A DNA stretch of 55,656 nt from positions 1 through 55,656 of the IMG/VR virus record IMGVR_UViG_3300037882_002905; one strand, given 5' to 3'. The position numbers and the translations under genes are program-made. Position 1 is the stretch's first letter. Each line of letters opens with the position of its first letter. Positions 32,162-39,975 of this stretch are shown here, piece by piece. A model generated the notes under the pieces. That model was not told the origin of the DNA. It was given only the letters and a program-made list of their open reading frames with translations, and did not search any database. The stretch comes from a virus.

Positions 32162-32761
32162 ATGAATCTCACCAAAGCACACCGAAGCCAATTTGTCGCT
32201 GATGTCATGAGCGATATTCCCAAGGTGGACTACCGCCAGCAAATTGAAGTCCTGATCAAGCAGGACATCGACAACGCTCCCGACAAGTTCATTCGCGATG
32301 CCTTGAAAGTGCCGATTCTTCGCTCTATGTTGATCGCTGGCAATAACACTGTCAATGCAAATACTTCCACAAGCAAGTACGGGCATCCTGAACTGAGCAC
32401 ATTCAAATACGGATACGGAAGCGATGTCAACGATCCAGAGACTCTCAATTGCTCGGCTCTTTGCGTCGCCTGCTATTTGAATTATCAAATGTCCAAGTCG
32501 TGTGCTGACGCCTGCTATGCCCTGATGAAGCAAAACCAAGAGCAGGAAGAAAAGCTCGCCTCGATCAGGGTCAAGGTGTTCGCCGCAATCGCAGGCTGCA
32601 CAACTCGCAAGACAGCGCTGGCTGCGATGCCTGAGTTCGAGAAATACTTGCCAGAAGTCGTGACTCCGTCAAAGTTCCCTATCGCAATCGCCAACTTGTC
32701 GGCTGAGTTGATGATGGCTGGCTGGCCGAAGGGTGGCAAGAAAGAAGTGGTGGCGGCATGA
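32162..32761 (+). CDS. Nmad5-like protein (tentative)
   Basis: The product is 199 aa. The N-terminus MNLTKAHRSQFVADVMSDIP with KVDYRQQIEVLI resembles the start of the putative nucleotide-modification-associated domain 5 (Nmad5). The match is by memory and weak. AAGAG precedes this ATG; another ATG lies at 32147. A degenerate copy of the AATT-type leader element (CAAAATTGTATTTGTCG, 32113-32129) lies upstream. Confidence 0.5.
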   Translation: MNLTKAHRSQFVADVMSDIPKVDYRQQIEVLIKQDIDNAPDKFIRDALKVPILRSMLIAGNNTVNANTSTSKYGHPELSTFKYGYGSDVNDPETLNCSALCVACYLNYQMSKSCADACYALMKQNQEQEEKLASIRVKVFAAIAGCTTRKTALAAMPEFEKYLPEVVTPSKFPIAIANLSAELMMAGWPKGGKKEVVAA

Positions 32762-33093
32762 GGTATACGAAAAATCAACGTGCTCAGCTGAAGGAAGTTT
32801 TCACCCTGGCGCTGGGGAAACTTGCGCCAGACAACACCGGATATGAAAAAGGCAAAAGTACATTCATCTGCATCGCTATGCGGTTTCTTCCAATTCCGGA
32901 AGCGCCTGTCAAATTGGCGATCAAGTTAGTAGAACGGCGCCTCTTCCCCGCAACAGAGCTGGCTGGCTGGCTTGAGAAAAAGCACCCTGAGCTGTCTCCT
33001 GCTGTTGAGAAGGATATTCTCAACGGTGGCCATAAGCTGCAAGAGACCCGCGCGGCCTGGCTCAAGGATCTGATCAAGGAATTTTCAGAATGA
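32758..33093 (+). CDS. Hypothetical protein (111 aa)
   Basis: A basic helical protein (MRYTKNQRAQLKEVF) starting in an ATGA overlap and ending in another. No recognised domain. KLAIKLVERRLFPATELAGWLEKKHPEL suggests a small alpha-helical DNA- or protein-binding domain. Confidence 0.65.
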   Translation: MRYTKNQRAQLKEVFTLALGKLAPDNTGYEKGKSTFICIAMRFLPIPEAPVKLAIKLVERRLFPATELAGWLEKKHPELSPAVEKDILNGGHKLQETRAAWLKDLIKEFSE

Positions 33094-33560
33094 CAACAAT
33101 CATCCTCAGCAAAGAAGGCATCGAAGCGCTCTTCCCGGAAGGGTCAGAGGCTCGTGTTGAGCTTCAGCGTACTGTGCTCGCACAGCTTGCAAAGCAGGCA
33201 GTGAAAACGCCAGGCTTTAATGCGTCTCTCATGAAGGAAATCAATAATGTCCAAAAGCAAATGAGTCAGGAAATTCTGGCCGAAATGGGCATTGTGGTTG
33301 ACGAAAGGTATCGGCTTGAACGCCCAACCATCTCCGACAAGATGAGGGAGACGATTGCCTCAGAAGCGAGGATTGCCGTGCGTGGTCAAATTCATGAGGC
33401 ATTCGACGCTGAGCGCGTTTCGATTGACGAAAAGGTCGGCAGGCTGATGGAGACGTGCATTAAGCATGCAACCGACAAAGCAGCGAAGGAAGCCGCGCCT
33501 GTGATTCTGGCAATCGGAATGATGAACGCAATGAAGAGCGCTCCGACTCCCGCTGGTTAA
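33090..33560 (+). CDS. Hypothetical coiled-coil protein (156 aa)
   Basis: It consists mainly of long charged helices (SLMKEINNVQKQMSQEILAE; IDEKVGRLMETCIKHATDKA), consistent with an oligomeric coiled coil. No motif is recognised. It overlaps the previous gene and is followed by an operator. Confidence 0.65.
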   Translation: MTTIILSKEGIEALFPEGSEARVELQRTVLAQLAKQAVKTPGFNASLMKEINNVQKQMSQEILAEMGIVVDERYRLERPTISDKMRETIASEARIAVRGQIHEAFDAERVSIDEKVGRLMETCIKHATDKAAKEAAPVILAIGMMNAMKSAPTPAG

Positions 33561-33578
33561 AATTGATTCTTAGCGGTT

Positions 33579-33592
33579 AGTCACTACTGACT
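33579..33592. promoter_or_regulatory. AGTCA-N4-TGACT operator upstream of the dnaQ-like gene
   Basis: AGTCA-CTAC-TGACT precedes the leader ORF at 33610. TTGATTCTTAGCGG upstream offers a possible -35, but no strong -10 is seen. Confidence 0.6.
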
Positions 33593-33609
33593 GCGCAACA
33601 AGGAGCAAG

Positions 33610-33645
33610 ATGAGAACAAAATTTCCATTTGAGTCACAAGCATGA
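33610..33645 (+). CDS. Leader peptide uORF coupled to the dnaQ-like gene (11 aa)
   Basis: An 11-codon ORF with AAGGAG four nt before its ATG ends in ATGA, which contains the start of the exonuclease gene. The exonuclease start itself has little ribosome-binding sequence, so translation by coupling is likely. It mirrors the uORF at 9950. Confidence 0.45.
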   Translation: MRTKFPFESQA

Positions 33646-34232
33646 GCCGAACAGTCGTCTGTGGCCTTGATATCGAAACGACAGGGCTAAGCCAGCCTGA
33701 AGGTCACCGGATCATCGAGGTGGCTGCCATTGTCTATGACCTAGCCACTGAAAAGGAAGCGGGGCGCTATGCCGTGCGTATCAACCCTGAACGCGGCATC
33801 GACGCCGGTGCCCAGGCTGTGCATGGCATTGCCTATGAAGACCTGATCGGCTGCCCAACGTGGGAGACGGTGGCTCCCAAGCTATCCAAGCTCATGTCGG
33901 CATGTGACTACGTCGTCGCGCACAACGGCATCGGTTTCGACATGCCCTTCATCTACGGCGAGTTCATCCGTGCCGGGGTGGCGCTGCCAGAGGTTGCTGT
34001 CGTGGACACCATGCTGCAAGGCCGTTGGGCTACGGCTGACGGCGCAGTTCCCAACCTCGGATTGCTGGCATATGCATCGGACGTTGCCTACGACAAGACG
34101 AAGGCTCACGCCGCGATCTACGACGTTGAGGTAATGATGTCCTGCTTCTTCAAGCACTGGAAGTCTGACTTCTTCAAGCTCGAAGGCTCGGTCTACAAAT
34201 ACACGGTTCCCAAAATCAAGGAGAAAAAGTGA
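33642..34232 (+). CDS. dnaQ: DnaQ-like 3'-5' exonuclease (DEDDh)
   Basis: The product is 196 aa. Exo I is LDIETTG (Asp10, Glu12), Exo II is VAHNGIGFDMPFI, and Exo III is KTKAHAAIYDVEVM with the His of the DEDDh class. It could serve as the proofreading epsilon-like partner of the DnaE-like polymerase, whose PHP domain looks inactive. Free RNase T-like action is the alternative. Confidence 0.88.
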   Translation: MSRTVVCGLDIETTGLSQPEGHRIIEVAAIVYDLATEKEAGRYAVRINPERGIDAGAQAVHGIAYEDLIGCPTWETVAPKLSKLMSACDYVVAHNGIGFDMPFIYGEFIRAGVALPEVAVVDTMLQGRWATADGAVPNLGLLAYASDVAYDKTKAHAAIYDVEVMMSCFFKHWKSDFFKLEGSVYKYTVPKIKEKK

Positions 34233-34378
34233 TCTATCAGAAAAAGCCGAAGACTTACATTCTTCCGAAAAACTACGTTCTTGGTGGCTCTGAGCTTTGG
34301 ATCATTGTCGGCATCTCAGCTCTTTTCGGAGCAGTCTCTGGCGTCGCCCTGCATCTGCTTTTTGTGGCTGCGCGCTGA
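34229..34378 (+). CDS. Small membrane protein (49 aa)
   Basis: A GTG start overlaps the exonuclease stop (GTGA) with AAGGAG upstream. One transmembrane helix (LWIIVGISALFGAVSGVALHLLFV) follows a basic N-terminus. The role is unknown. It may work with the next membrane protein. Confidence 0.65.
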   Translation: MIYQKKPKTYILPKNYVLGGSELWIIVGISALFGAVSGVALHLLFVAAR

Positions 34379-34387
34379 CCTGTTCAT

Positions 34388-34810
34388 ATGAATCACCACT
34401 CGCAAATGAAAAAAACTCCTGAATACATCATCAATCCCGTTGCCAATTACAGCCCGGTTTGGCTGCCCGAGGTTTACCAGTTGTGCCTTGGTAGTGGCAA
34501 TATCCACTACTTCAACTCCCTGTGGCTTGGCACCGTCTGGAACCTTCTTTCGCTGCCCATGCGCTTGATCTTGAGCGTCGGAGTACCGCTGTTCAACTTC
34601 CGCTTCCTGACGGTGTTCGCGAACCTGTTCGTTGTCCTCTTAAGCGTGGTTGTCTTTCTGTTTGCTGGCGTGTTCGGCATTCTCGTAAGCCTCCCAGTGA
34701 CAAGGGAGCAGGCGAAAAATGGCATCGTTCTCGATCACGAGCAGGGCCTGGAGTGTCTGGCTGCCGGTAATCTGGAATTTGTCACTCACATTGACGACAT
34801 ACGGCAGTGA
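34388..34810 (+). CDS. Membrane protein, two likely transmembrane segments (140 aa)
   Basis: Hydrophobic stretches lie around residues 50-70 (TVWNLLSLPMRLILSVGVPL) and 78-100 (FANLFVVLLSVVVFLFAGVF), with a soluble C-terminus rich in acidic residues. No domain is recognised. ATG 34388 is used; ATG 34406 is possible. Confidence 0.65.
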   Translation: MNHHSQMKKTPEYIINPVANYSPVWLPEVYQLCLGSGNIHYFNSLWLGTVWNLLSLPMRLILSVGVPLFNFRFLTVFANLFVVLLSVVVFLFAGVFGILVSLPVTREQAKNGIVLDHEQGLECLAAGNLEFVTHIDDIRQ

Positions 34811-34834
34811 GCCTTGATAGATAAGGACGCAAAA

Positions 34835-35185
34835 ATGAGTCGATTACTTTACGCCGCAGCGCGCGGCGCTCGGATTCAAGGGAACTACCAAGGAGTCTGG
34901 AGCGGCGTCGCCGGTGTGCATCTCGGAGAGACGAAGTATGAGTACCGCGTCCACCCGGACGACGCTCATTTGCAATACGGAAGGATCAGCACGAAGCTGC
35001 GTGAGTCTGCTGAGAATACAAACTCCAACCTCTCATGGTCTGTACGTGGTTTCATGGAAATGGGTGCCATTTGTGCGTACACAGCCGCGTGTCGAAGTGA
35101 TGACTGGCGTAACTGTTTGTCCGATCTTCAGCGCTCGCTGTTTCTGCTGATTCTTTCCGAAGTGATTGCGGACGACGGACTATGA
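34835..35185 (+). CDS. Hypothetical phage protein (116 aa)
   Basis: The start at 34835 has AAGGA seven nt upstream. YEYRVHPDDAHLQYGRISTKLRESA is a pattern seen in phage proteins of unknown function. It overlaps the next gene by 4 nt. Confidence 0.65.
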   Translation: MSRLLYAAARGARIQGNYQGVWSGVAGVHLGETKYEYRVHPDDAHLQYGRISTKLRESAENTNSNLSWSVRGFMEMGAICAYTAACRSDDWRNCLSDLQRSLFLLILSEVIADDGL

Positions 35186-35775
35186 CCACAGCCAACACAC
35201 AATGGAAAGAAAAGCTCGACGCATGGCGAGCCACTGCAAGAGAGTTCGCCACTAAAATGAAAGGCGTGGTGGTTGCTGAAAGCGGCGGCAAAGTAATCTG
35301 CTGGCTCGATGCCTATGACGAGAAGCTTTCGGAGCTGGTGCGTCAAGACGCACTTGAGGAAGCTGCCACGTTGTGTGATACAGAGCAGCGCGGCGACAGT
35401 GACACCGACCACGCACAGGCGGAAGCTTACAGTGAATGCGCTCAAGCCATTCGCAAACTCAAAGGAACAGATATGACTGAGCGAAAAATCCTCATGAAGG
35501 AAATTTGCACGATTGACCCGGATGGTCGTCTGCTCGAAAGCGTTGTCTCGGAACTGACTGAGCTGGCTGCCACACATGGCGCTGGACTGAAGATCAGCAA
35601 GGAGTCTTATGCTTATAGCGACGACACCCACTTGGCAGTCATGAAGCCCACTCCGGAAACGGATTGGGAGCTTGATACGCGGATCAGGCGGGAAAAGAGA
35701 AGGGCGGCTCAGCGCGAGAGCTTAGATCGTGCCGAATATGTTCGCCTAGCTAAAGTGTACGGAGGTGCAAAATGA
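35182..35775 (+). CDS. Hypothetical protein (197 aa)
   Basis: The protein is charged and mostly helical. A segment near residues 60-90 contains Cys, His and Asp (LCDTEQRGDSDTDHAQ) but no known motif. A strong internal AAGG lies before ATG at 35497, so a shorter C-terminal product is possible. It overlaps both neighbours. Confidence 0.6.
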   Translation: MTTANTQWKEKLDAWRATAREFATKMKGVVVAESGGKVICWLDAYDEKLSELVRQDALEEAATLCDTEQRGDSDTDHAQAEAYSECAQAIRKLKGTDMTERKILMKEICTIDPDGRLLESVVSELTELAATHGAGLKISKESYAYSDDTHLAVMKPTPETDWELDTRIRREKRRAAQRESLDRAEYVRLAKVYGGAK

Positions 35776-36125
35776 TTCTGACACAAGAGGATATCGACAA
35801 TCTTGACCAGTCCATGTGTGGCGAACGTGAGTTCGCCACGCCCTATGCGCGAGCGGTAGAGGCTGCCGTGCTGGCTAAGCTACAGGTTCCTACTGAGGCC
35901 ATGTGGGGTGAGCTGGCTCGGGACATCGTCATGTGGATGGACATGCATCAGGGTCGCGACAAAACTCCAGCCAGGTTGTTCCGACACCTGAACAATCTAG
36001 GCCGAGAAATACCCCAATGGCTCCTTGATGAATCCGAGATGAAGAACCTAGATCATGTGCCTAGTAAGGGGACGCGCGCCGTGATTGTCTATAAAGCCAT
36101 GTTAGAAGCTGCAGTAGCCAAATAG
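35772..36125 (+). CDS. Conserved-type phage protein (117 aa)
   Basis: HVPSKGTRAVIVYKAML near the C-terminus and WGELARDIVMWMD in the middle recur in small phage early proteins of unknown function. GGAGGTGCAAA precedes the ATG. It ends the operon before the 36126-36392 control region. Confidence 0.65.
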   Translation: MILTQEDIDNLDQSMCGEREFATPYARAVEAAVLAKLQVPTEAMWGELARDIVMWMDMHQGRDKTPARLFRHLNNLGREIPQWLLDESEMKNLDHVPSKGTRAVIVYKAMLEAAVAK

Positions 36126-36392
36126 ATTGGTGTATTCGCGGGCGCACACGCATCGCGCAGATCAGTCAGTCATCACAGCCAATTGTGGGTGCAGAGGTTC
36201 CGAGACCCTGCACCCACAATTCATTTATCGGTTTAGCGCACACAAAAGCGCTGTGCCGATGTGTTGTGAAGGTGGTCAAACGCAGCCAAGCAAAGATGCA
36301 AAGCTCCAAAAGATGACATTCACAATTCATTTATCGGTTAGCGATTCTGCTGACGGATAATTTTTATTGACACCCACTCTGTGAGGCTCGAA
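36126..36392 (+). promoter_or_regulatory. Control region: half-operator, long hairpin, duplicated AATTCATTTATCGG element
   Basis: This gene-free stretch holds several signals. AGTCA-TCAC with a degenerate right half lies at 36168-36181. A perfect 14-bp inverted repeat, AATTGTGGGTGCAG (36181-36194) / CTGCACCCACAATT (36208-36221), follows, with three more pairs after a bulge. CACAATTCATTTATCGG occurs twice (36215-36231 and 36321-36337), each followed by GTT(T)AGCG. The first copy begins inside the hairpin arm. These match the second promoter-like element. A plus-strand frame across it looks non-coding. Confidence 0.6.
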
Positions 36393-37337
36393 ATGGCTAA
36401 AACTAGCGCAACATCTTCCACCAAACCCGCTTCCACGAAGAAGCCTTCTACCAAGAAGCCTTCCGCGAATAAGTCTGCCATTGTGCAGAACAACACCGAG
36501 ACCTTGGAATTAGATGATGCAGACACCGCGTTGTCCAACCTGATCAATTCCCTGAACTCTCCTGACGAAATCATCGTCGCCTCCACCACGGTCGCCGAAG
36601 CGGTTGTCGCGTCGAACGACTTGGCTGAATTCCACACCGCAATGGGCACATCCGTTGATGATGTTGTCTCCAGCGCCATGATTGCAGATGCAGTCTCGGG
36701 CGCCGAAGCGGTTGAAGCCAGCATTGCTGCTGCGACATCCACGACGATCGAAGGTTCTGAGGCCCCAACGGGTGACGCCTCTGATGTGGTTGCTGAGCCA
36801 GTTGCCGCTGCAACGAAGGCCAAGAAGGTCGCTACGCCTCGCAAGCATTACAGCGACAAGACCGAGCGCCTGAAAGACAAGCTGGGTGCCGGGTTGTCTG
36901 AGTATTCAGTGCTGACGCTTGCCGACACGCCTGTGACTGACGAAGACTTGGCCAAGGTCATGAACTCCACGATGGAGATCATCCGTTCGCTCAACAAGAA
37001 GGAGCAAAACTGGGCCGTGAAGTTCATCGAGTACATGGCTGGCAAAAAGTCCACCCTGAGCGAAGTGACTGCGCGTATCCTGACGGTGTTGAACAAAGAC
37101 GGCTTCATCACGATGGGTGCAGAAGGCAACGTGTTCAAAGACCTCCTGAGCAAGCCCTACAGCCCTGGCGCTGCCCGTGCTATGGGTGGCAACAACATCG
37201 GCATGCTGAAAGACTTGAAGGTCATCATTGCAGGCGACACCAAGGGCAAGTACGTGGCCAACCCTGAGTCGCTCCTGTTGATGAAGGTGCGTTCCATGAT
37301 GTCAGCGCCAGCTGCGGTGACTGCCGCCGTCGCTTAA
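36393..37337 (+). CDS. Hypothetical protein with Lys/Ser/Thr-rich N-terminal tail (314 aa)
   Basis: The first 30 residues repeat a TKKPS pattern (KPSTKKPSANK) and resemble histone-H1- or AlgP-like basic tails, suggesting nucleic-acid binding. An acidic, Ala-rich middle section follows. The C-terminal 170 residues form a likely folded helical domain (KTERLKDKLGAGLSEYSVLT). It has a long control region in front and a terminator behind, so it may be highly expressed. Confidence 0.7.
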   Translation: MAKTSATSSTKPASTKKPSTKKPSANKSAIVQNNTETLELDDADTALSNLINSLNSPDEIIVASTTVAEAVVASNDLAEFHTAMGTSVDDVVSSAMIADAVSGAEAVEASIAAATSTTIEGSEAPTGDASDVVAEPVAAATKAKKVATPRKHYSDKTERLKDKLGAGLSEYSVLTLADTPVTDEDLAKVMNSTMEIIRSLNKKEQNWAVKFIEYMAGKKSTLSEVTARILTVLNKDGFITMGAEGNVFKDLLSKPYSPGAARAMGGNNIGMLKDLKVIIAGDTKGKYVANPESLLLMKVRSMMSAPAAVTAAVA

Positions 37338-37353
37338 GCGGCAAGTCGAAGTG

Positions 37354-37385
37354 AGCGGTGGCCTTCGGGCCACTGCTTTTTCTTT
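37354..37385 (+). terminator. Rho-independent terminator
   Basis: AGCGGTGGCC / GGCCACTGCT with a TTCG loop is followed by TTTTCTTTT. It ends the transcript of the 314-aa protein gene. Confidence 0.92.
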
Positions 37386-37403
37386 TCGAATCAAGGACTG
37401 AAG

Positions 37404-37826
37404 ATGAATCTCACAGAATTGGCAGGGCACATCGCGAAGCTCGACTTGATAGAGCTCAAGGCGCTGAACACCTATGTTGTCGGCCAGATCAACACTCAAG
37501 AAGGGCGAACTGGAATTGGCGCTCGCGGTAGCTATAAGGTTGGCGACCTCGTTGATTTTGACTATCAAGGCAAGACGGTTCGCGCCAATGTGGTTGGTAT
37601 CAACCGCAAGTCCATCAGCTGCGAGGAAGTCAGCAAGCCCTATGTTGGCAAGAGTGGGAAGTGGCGCGTCGCACCTTCGTTCTTGCGCCTGGTGGGTGCA
37701 GACAAGGCTGTACTGGGACTGCCCGCAACGCCGGCGGCAGAAGAGACCGAAGAGGCCGTTCCGGAGGACATTCCCTTCGCGCCATCGACGAGCCCGACCG
37801 CCTCTGTGTTGAGCGGAACTTGGTGA
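37404..37826 (+). CDS. Hypothetical protein with SH3/KOW-like segment (140 aa)
   Basis: An N-terminal helix (TELAGHIAKLDLIELKALNT) is followed by YKVGDLVDFDYQGKTVRANVVGI, a small beta-barrel pattern as in KOW/SH3 nucleic-acid-binding domains. The tail is acidic and Pro-rich. Terminators lie on both sides, so it forms its own transcription unit or depends on read-through. Confidence 0.65.
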   Translation: MNLTELAGHIAKLDLIELKALNTYVVGQINTQEGRTGIGARGSYKVGDLVDFDYQGKTVRANVVGINRKSISCEEVSKPYVGKSGKWRVAPSFLRLVGADKAVLGLPATPAAEETEEAVPEDIPFAPSTSPTASVLSGTW

Positions 37827-37845
37827 TCGAAAGGCGCCATAGCGG

Positions 37846-37866
37846 CAGGGCTTCGGCCCTGTTTTG
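37846..37866 (+). terminator. Rho-independent terminator
   Basis: CAGGGC-TTCG-GCCCTG is followed by TTTTG. It ends the gene at 37404-37826. Confidence 0.88.
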
Positions 37867-38133
37867 CTTTGGGTGCTGTAGCCTCGGAGCGCGGCAGCCT
37901 CGACTAGGCACAGCCCGGTTCGCGGGTGCTTACCTAGCCCTCAACACAGTCTGGATGCGCTAGGCTGGTGCTAGGCGAGAGGTCGCATATTCAGGAGCCA
38001 GATCACGCGATCTGCGAAATAATCTGAATGGGTCCTATAATCAGCACTGACTGCCGAGAAACTGGGGTCACAATTGAATTTAGAGGTCAGGGCAGGTTGT
38101 CCAGATCAGTCACTAATGACACACAGGAGTCTT
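37867..38133 (+). promoter_or_regulatory. Intergenic control region with promoter and operators
   Basis: This 267-nt stretch contains a long hairpin (CTAGGCA...TGC..CCTAG enclosing CCCG/CGGG, about 37914-37945). CCTATAATC (TATAAT 38036-38041) overlaps a degenerate operator, ATCA-GCAC-TGACT. A copy of CACAATTGAATTTAG lies at 38070-38084. AGTCA-CTAA-TGACA lies at 38108-38121, just before the AGGAG of the next gene. I see no tRNA in it. Confidence 0.6.
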
Positions 38134-38475
38134 ATGAATATCGGGACAGCGAGAAAGTTAGCCGAAGAGTTCCGGCAAGTTAGTCGCCTTTGGTATGAAC
38201 GGAAGGGCATGCCGAAAATGTTCCACAACGGAATTTGTTTCGCAGTAATGATACTGCGGGACAAGAACGGTTCAGCCGACGATGATGAGTACGAGTGTCC
38301 GTCGTATCCGCAGGTTCAATACATTTTGAACAATGTGATGCCGACCAAAGTGTGCTTTCTCCAGCCGGGCCGCTTCAGTGATGAACGCGCCATGATGTGT
38401 CTATTCATGGCTGAGTGGATCGAGACAGACTTGATTCCAAGTCTTCAGAAGGCTTCGAAAGGCTCAACGCAATGA
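38134..38475 (+). CDS. Hypothetical protein (113 aa)
   Basis: Start 38134 has AGGAG seven nt upstream. The small protein (TARKLAEEFRQVSRLWYERK) is not recognised. The operator palindrome lies between promoter and start, so it is probably repressed with the early genes. Its stop overlaps the next start as ATGA. Confidence 0.65.
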   Translation: MNIGTARKLAEEFRQVSRLWYERKGMPKMFHNGICFAVMILRDKNGSADDDEYECPSYPQVQYILNNVMPTKVCFLQPGRFSDERAMMCLFMAEWIETDLIPSLQKASKGSTQ

Positions 38476-39068
38476 TGTCCGAATACGACGTTGCGCCGCA
38501 ATACCTGCAATTCAGGAAGACCTTCGTCTTCAACATGGAGGAGCAGACAGAGAAGCCGGCACGACATGGGCTTCCTTGGTCTGAGGACGATGTCTTCACT
38601 ATGAAGCGGGCGTTCCTCAATGGATTCTCTTTGTCAAAAATGGCAGCTGTGCTGATGCGCAAAAAATCTGGAGTGCTACCAAAACTGGAGCAGCACGGAT
38701 TGATTGTGCCTAGCAAAGAAGGCCATGTTCAGTGCCGATACCTGCGTGATGAAATACTTTTACCAACTAAACAACCTGAAGGAATCAAAATGGCTTTTGA
38801 AGACATGGGCAATAGCAAAACCAGCGGAAGCGGAAGTGTGGGTTTCAAACCCGTAGACCGGCCTGCGATCCAGACCCTGACCTTGATCTACGGGCAGGAC
38901 GCATCCACGATGTCGAACGACCAAATCTTCACGGCGATTGGCCACATCGAGGCTGAAATTACCCGCCTTGAAGCTATCAAGGCCAAGTCGAAGAAATTGG
39001 CTCAAACGGTCGAGAACTATCGCAAGGACATCGAAGCTCTTGTGAAATATGTTGACGGCCGTCCATGA
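38472..39068 (+). CDS. Hypothetical HTH/SANT-like protein with C-terminal coiled coil (198 aa)
   Basis: The N-terminal half contains WSEDDVFTMKRAFLNGFSLSKMA and KSGVLPKLEQHGLI, a small helix-turn-helix pattern common in phage proteins. The C-terminal half is a separate helical region (EITRLEAIKAKSKKLAQTVE). An in-frame ATG at 38790 has AAGGA at ideal spacing, so a second, shorter protein of about 92 aa may be made from the same frame. Confidence 0.65.
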   Translation: MMSEYDVAPQYLQFRKTFVFNMEEQTEKPARHGLPWSEDDVFTMKRAFLNGFSLSKMAAVLMRKKSGVLPKLEQHGLIVPSKEGHVQCRYLRDEILLPTKQPEGIKMAFEDMGNSKTSGSGSVGFKPVDRPAIQTLTLIYGQDASTMSNDQIFTAIGHIEAEITRLEAIKAKSKKLAQTVENYRKDIEALVKYVDGRP

Positions 39069-39364
39069 CGGTTCTTGAGAAGTTCGAGGCTTATCACAAG
39101 GCCAATCCCCATGTTTACAGCCTCTATAAGCAATTCGCTTATGAGGCGTTCTCTAGGGGTGCAACTCGGATTTCTTCAAAGCTGATTATTGAGCGCATCC
39201 GGTGGGAGACTGCGATCAGCACCACCGGAGCTGGCTGGCATGTGGCCGCGGGGAAGAAGTTCCTTGTGGATAACAGATTCACTGCGCACTACGGCCGCCT
39301 GTTCGCTAAAGACTTCCCCAGGCTGGCAAGTCGGCTTGAGTTTCGTGCCATTCGGACGCCTTGA
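39065..39364 (+). CDS. Conserved-type phage protein (99 aa)
   Basis: FEAYHKANPHVYSLYKQFA, then RISSKLIIERIRWET and KFLVDNRFTAHYGRLF, are the marks of a short protein often found in phages and integrated elements, probably helical and nucleic-acid related. No function is established. It overlaps the previous gene. Confidence 0.7.
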   Translation: MTVLEKFEAYHKANPHVYSLYKQFAYEAFSRGATRISSKLIIERIRWETAISTTGAGWHVAAGKKFLVDNRFTAHYGRLFAKDFPRLASRLEFRAIRTP

Positions 39365-39408
39365 ATGGTCACTCACAGTTGACTTACTTTGGACACGAGA
39401 GGAATTTC

Positions 39409-39654
39409 ATGAGACCGGCAGGTGAGCAAACACTGCGTATTCAAGATGCCGAGCTGGACGACATTCGTGAACGGCTGTATCGGTTGATCTCGCCAGATCC
39501 ATGTGCAGCGGTCGATGCCATTGTCCCTTGGAACTCAGCATCGATGTTCTTGGAAGTCCTGTACCAAAAGCGAGGAGTCCAGGCGGCCTGTGCTTACGTC
39601 AGGCCAATGCTAGGCAGGATCATTCTTGACGTGCCCGATGCGTCCAAGAAATAG
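39409..39654 (+). CDS. Hypothetical protein (81 aa)
   Basis: Start 39409 is preferred (GAGAGGAA upstream) over a TTG at 39361. The helical product is not recognised. Upstream, GGTCACTCACAGTTGACT resembles two operator half-sites at the wrong spacing. Confidence 0.6.
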   Translation: MRPAGEQTLRIQDAELDDIRERLYRLISPDPCAAVDAIVPWNSASMFLEVLYQKRGVQAACAYVRPMLGRIILDVPDASKK

Positions 39655-39701
39655 CCGTGTCTTGTTGGTCAAAGTAGAGACTTCGCAACAGGGAGAACGC
39701 A

Positions 39702-39929
39702 TTGAGTAAGCGCCAAAAAGAACTGAAGAGTTTGATCGAGTCCTGCGGCTTGGTCGTCTTGAATGTTGATCACACCAAGAGCCAGCATCTGAAATTCAGA
39801 ATCAAGGCTTCCGATGGGCGTGAAGCGAACTTTGTGACCTCCAACACACCTAGCTGCCGCAGAGCCGACATGAACAATCGATCGTTTCTGCGGCGTTTCG
39901 CAGCCGAGAGTGCGGGGCAGGGCGCCTAG
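39702..39929 (+). CDS. Small HicA-like-fold protein (tentative), TTG start (75 aa)
   Basis: A TTG start with GGGAGA six nt upstream. LIESCGLVVLNVDHTKSQHLKFRIKA followed by the basic RRADMNNRSFLRRFA resembles the dsRBD/HicA-like fold, with the central His of HicA-type proteins. No HicB partner is adjacent, so a toxin-antitoxin role is doubtful. Confidence 0.55.
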   Translation: MSKRQKELKSLIESCGLVVLNVDHTKSQHLKFRIKASDGREANFVTSNTPSCRRADMNNRSFLRRFAAESAGQGA

Positions 39930-39940
39930 ATGCGGGTTTC

Positions 39941-39960
39941 ATAATTCAATTATCGAAACA
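39941..39960 (+). promoter_or_regulatory. AATTCAATTATCGAAACA element
   Basis: ATAATTCAATTATCGAAACA lies with TATCG 25 nt before ATG 39976. It is one of the best copies of the second conserved element and is followed by a purine-rich ribosome-binding region. Confidence 0.6.
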
Positions 39961-39975
39961 GAAAGAGAACACACC

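Noticed and set aside
36127-36360. Plus-strand frame of 77 codons in the control region
   Set aside because: It runs through an operator, a 14-bp hairpin and a duplicated element; the protein is Cys/His-scattered with no start signal.
39364-39382. AGTCA-type operator upstream of 39409
   Set aside because: GTCA and TGAC are eight bases apart and neither half-site is complete, so it is not counted.
39702-39929. HicA toxin of a toxin-antitoxin pair
   Set aside because: The resemblance is only to the fold and no HicB-like gene is adjacent.
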